The notes beneath the pieces are model-generated. The model did no database searches. It saw only the letters and a program-made list of their open reading frames with translations, and was not told where the DNA came from. Made by a program: the position numbers and the translations under genes. Positions 48,764 through 50,493 of a stretch of DNA of 50,493 nt are shown here, piece by piece. Origin of the DNA: a virus; the IMG/VR virus record IMGVR_UViG_3300031251_000028, positions 1 through 50,493 of that record; one strand, 5' to 3'. The number at the start of each line of letters is the position of its first letter. Within the stretch, counting starts at the first letter, position 1.

Positions 48764-49630
48764 ATGAAAGACCTTTACGGAAACATAGACGAGGAAGGCA
48801 TGTATCAGATGGCGCTTGCAGTCCCGTTGCAGGAAAAGATTGAAAGCGCGATTGCCCTTATCCGGTCTTTTGAATCGCAAGCGTTGAAACTGTCGGATGA
48901 TGGGTTTTATGTCTGCTTTTCTGGCGGGAAAGACAGCATTGTCATGGCAAAACTATTTGAAATGGCGGGGGTAAAGTACCGGCTGCATTACAACAACGTG
49001 ACCATAGACCCGCCTGAGCTGGTGCAGTTTGTTAAGCGGGAATACCCGCAAACGGAATGGCACAGTGTAGGGACTCCGCTGCCGCTTTACATGGCAAAGA
49101 AAAGCAACGGGCCACCGACACGATTAGCGCGGTGGTGTTGTGAGATTTACAAGGAGCAGGGAGGTAGCGGGGTTTTTAAGGCAATCGGAGTGAGGGCGGA
49201 AGAGTCGCCACGGCGTAAAGGCTTGTGGAAACAGATCACGAACAACCGCAATACAGGGCTGATTCTCTGCCCCATTTTGTACTGGACTGAGCGGGACGTA
49301 TGGCAGTTTATCCGCGACAACGGCATGAAATATTGCAGTTTGTACGATGAAGGTTTCAAGCGTTTGGGATGCATCGGTTGTCCGATGGGTGGGAAAGAGC
49401 AACAGCGTCGGGATTTTTTACGGTGGCCGAAGCACGAAAAGCTATGGAAGCGAGGATTTGCTGCGTATTGGGCTGCATGGAAAGGAGTCCCGCGTCTCCG
49501 AGTGAACAAACAGGGAAATCTTGACCGCTGGATTGAACGAATGGACACCGTTGATGACCTCTGGAACTGGTGGATTAGCGGCAAGGCAGATGAAGGGGAT
49601 GCTCCTGATTGTCAGGGCTATCTCTGGTGA
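48764..49630 (+). CDS. PAPS reductase-family protein (cassette gene)
   Basis: 288 residues. SGGKDS at 53-58 is the PP-loop of the PAPS reductase/DndC-like superfamily. RWCCEIYKE (~125) and GCIGCPMG (~205) give paired cysteines typical of phage members that may bind a metal or Fe-S centre. It could activate sulfur for nucleic-acid modification or act on a nucleotide; the substrate is unknown. Start 32 nt after the R' core of an attC-like site, and a half site just past its stop, mark it as a cassette gene. Confidence 0.8.
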   Translation: MKDLYGNIDEEGMYQMALAVPLQEKIESAIALIRSFESQALKLSDDGFYVCFSGGKDSIVMAKLFEMAGVKYRLHYNNVTIDPPELVQFVKREYPQTEWHSVGTPLPLYMAKKSNGPPTRLARWCCEIYKEQGGSGVFKAIGVRAEESPRRKGLWKQITNNRNTGLILCPILYWTERDVWQFIRDNGMKYCSLYDEGFKRLGCIGCPMGGKEQQRRDFLRWPKHEKLWKRGFAAYWAAWKGVPRLRVNKQGNLDRWIERMDTVDDLWNWWISGKADEGDAPDCQGYLW

Positions 49631-49635
49631 GATTT

Positions 49636-49650
49636 ATAACAATGATTATC
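49636..49650 (+). repeat. Half attC-like site / shared cassette boundary, second copy
   Basis: ATAACAATGATTATC, identical to 1643-1657. It follows a cassette gene stop by 5 nt and is not followed by a full attC partner core. Confidence 0.45.
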
Positions 49651-49712
49651 ACCCCAATCCAGCTTGATATCCTGCGAACAGCAGGAAAAAGCGGAAATGC
49701 AAGGAGTTCATC

Positions 49713-50051
49713 ATGCAAAAACGTGAACACATATTTGAAGTTGAGCCATACATCAAAATACCTCTTGATCTGGAATGGTCATATTACCACATACCCGCCA
49801 AACTGTACGGGCCTCCTGAGTTTTGTTATCCCGAAGAAGAGGAAAGCGAAATCATACTCTGCGAAGGCTGGAAAGAAAAGATTAGGGCGAAGTTTGCGGA
49901 GGCAGCAGAAGAGTTTATCAAGGCTATGCCGGATAAAGTCTATGACTTGGAACTCTGGAACAAGCCCCTCGAGTGGGCAGCAGAGGCAAAAGCGGATTAC
50001 GAGGAAAGCAGGGCGGCGGAAATAATGGAAGAAAGGAGATTTGCGGCATAG
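49713..50051 (+). CDS. Hypothetical protein
   Basis: 112 residues from ATG 49713 (AAGGAG 7 nt upstream). N-terminal half beta-rich with Tyr/Pro (VEPYIKIPLDLEWSYYHIP), C-terminal half helical and acidic (FAEAAEEFIKAM, AAEAKADYEESRAAEIMEE). No family recognised. A frame starting at 49609 in another phase is not preferred. Confidence 0.5.
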   Translation: MQKREHIFEVEPYIKIPLDLEWSYYHIPAKLYGPPEFCYPEEEESEIILCEGWKEKIRAKFAEAAEEFIKAMPDKVYDLELWNKPLEWAAEAKADYEESRAAEIMEERRFAA

Positions 50052-50054
50052 AAA

Positions 50055-50075
50055 AAGCGCCTTTGGGGGGCGCTT
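50055..50075 (-). terminator. Leftward-facing terminator-like hairpin
   Basis: AAGCGCC pairs with GGCGCTT. On the minus strand the stem ends in GGCGCTTTTTC. Similar in polarity to the one at 46365-46398. Confidence 0.4.
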
Positions 50076-50129
50076 AATCCACAACCGTGTCCAGCGATAG
50101 ACACATAATAACAGGAGGATAACAGACAA

Positions 50130-50493
50130 ATGGCCGACGAATCAACAAAAATCACACTGGAATGGCTTCAAGGTAAAAACGCATGTGGTGAAGGTCAACA
50201 GTGGTTCAAGAAGCATTTCCCAAAAGGCGGGGAGATTGCAGATGTGCTTCGCATGGTTGCGCTGGATGAAGCAAACGCATCGTGGATAGCTTGGTTAATG
50301 CAAAGAGCAAAATACTCAGGTGTTGAGTGGTTGGATAACCTGACCGTGGGCGGCTCTCTCGACCTGAGTGGCACCCAGATCACATCCCTGCCGGATAACC
50401 TGACCGTGGGCGGCTATCTCGGCCTGAGTGGCACCCAGATCACATCCCTGCCGGATAACCTGACCGTGGGCGGCTCTCTCGACCTGAGTGGCA
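50130..50493 (+). CDS. Leucine-rich-repeat protein, 5' part
   Basis: At least 121 residues; the gene runs off the window. ATG 50130 has AGGAGG 10 nt upstream. The first ~68 residues (LEWLQGKNACGEGQQWFKKHF, then VALDEANASWIAWLMQ) form a helical domain that often precedes repeat regions in related hypothetical proteins. Then 20-residue repeats LTVGGSLDLSGTQITSLPDN follow, of the bacterial LPx type. Such proteins mediate protein binding; the target is unknown. Confidence 0.65.
   Translation, partial: MADESTKITLEWLQGKNACGEGQQWFKKHFPKGGEIADVLRMVALDEANASWIAWLMQRAKYSGVEWLDNLTVGGSLDLSGTQITSLPDNLTVGGYLGLSGTQITSLPDNLTVGGSLDLSG
50341..50493 (+). repeat. 60-bp tandem coding repeats
   Basis: Units at 50341-50400, 50401-50460 and a partial from 50461, nearly identical (a few substitutions at the Ser-Leu-Asp/Tyr-Leu-Gly position). 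The repeat continues past the window edge. Confidence 0.9.

Noticed and set aside
50341-50493. CRISPR-like repeat array
   Set aside because: The 60-bp units are directly adjacent without spacers, stay in frame and encode leucine-rich repeats.
1-50493. Window as a complete circular genome closed end to start
   Set aside because: Joining the ends puts the repeat gene into an early stop and does not continue the frame that enters at position 2, so sequence is missing between them.

Overview
The window is most of a temperate bacteriophage genome (roughly 55% GC by eye) from a Gram-negative host. The Gram-negative reading rests on several lipobox proteins, an exported GH108 endolysin and a spanin-like lipoprotein. 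A Geobacter-like Desulfobacterota host fits the general look of the proteins, but that is only an impression. A P22-type portal, an N4-gp56-type major capsid protein, the absence of a tail tube or tape measure, and a set of internal virion proteins ending in a 3109-residue polyvalent protein point to a podovirus-like particle.

Layout. 1-1.76 kb: a short array of integron-type gene cassettes separated by attC-like sites. It ends in a half site and a fragment of an integron-integrase C-terminus. 1.76-7.1 kb: rightward early/middle genes (zinc-ribbon and HTH proteins, a VRR-NUC nuclease, a helicase-methyltransferase fusion, an O-like replication initiator with possible iterons). 7.1-16.8 kb: terminase, an initiator-like tRNA-Met, portal, scaffold-like proteins, capsid. 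16.8-20.8 kb: head-associated proteins and a lysis module (endolysin, lipase, holin-like protein, two lipoproteins, a membrane coiled-coil protein). 20.8-32.3 kb: adaptor and tail proteins, fibres and internal virion proteins, interrupted by a leftward lipoprotein moron with its own promoter. 32.3-41.7 kb: the giant polyvalent protein, which contains small out-of-phase ORFs with strong ribosome-binding sites. 41.7-44.4 kb: an ATP-grasp protein, then a leftward integrase. 44.4-44.75 kb: an apparently complete attP, with a tRNA-Leu 3' fragment as core and paired arm sites on both sides. 44.8-47.1 kb: leftward membrane/secreted protein pair and CI-like repressor, rightward promoter with operators, small HTH protein, antirepressor. 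47.2-50.5 kb: small early genes, a second attC-like site followed by a PAPS-reductase-family cassette, and the start of a leucine-rich-repeat gene that runs off the end.

How it works together. The immunity region (44.8-47.1 kb) would drive rightward early transcription through 47-50 kb. On a circular map this continues into the region at the start of the window, then to replication and packaging. An attP with both arms implies a circular, unintegrated or tandemly repeated phage rather than a simple prophage junction. The window ends in near-identical 60-bp repeats, a plausible place for an assembly to break.

The two most unusual observations are: (1) integron cassettes with foldable attC-like sites plus an IntI relic inside a phage genome; and (2) three small ORFs led by strong Shine-Dalgarno sequences, all in the same +1 frame inside the giant virion-protein gene, where the long frame encodes only linker-like sequence.
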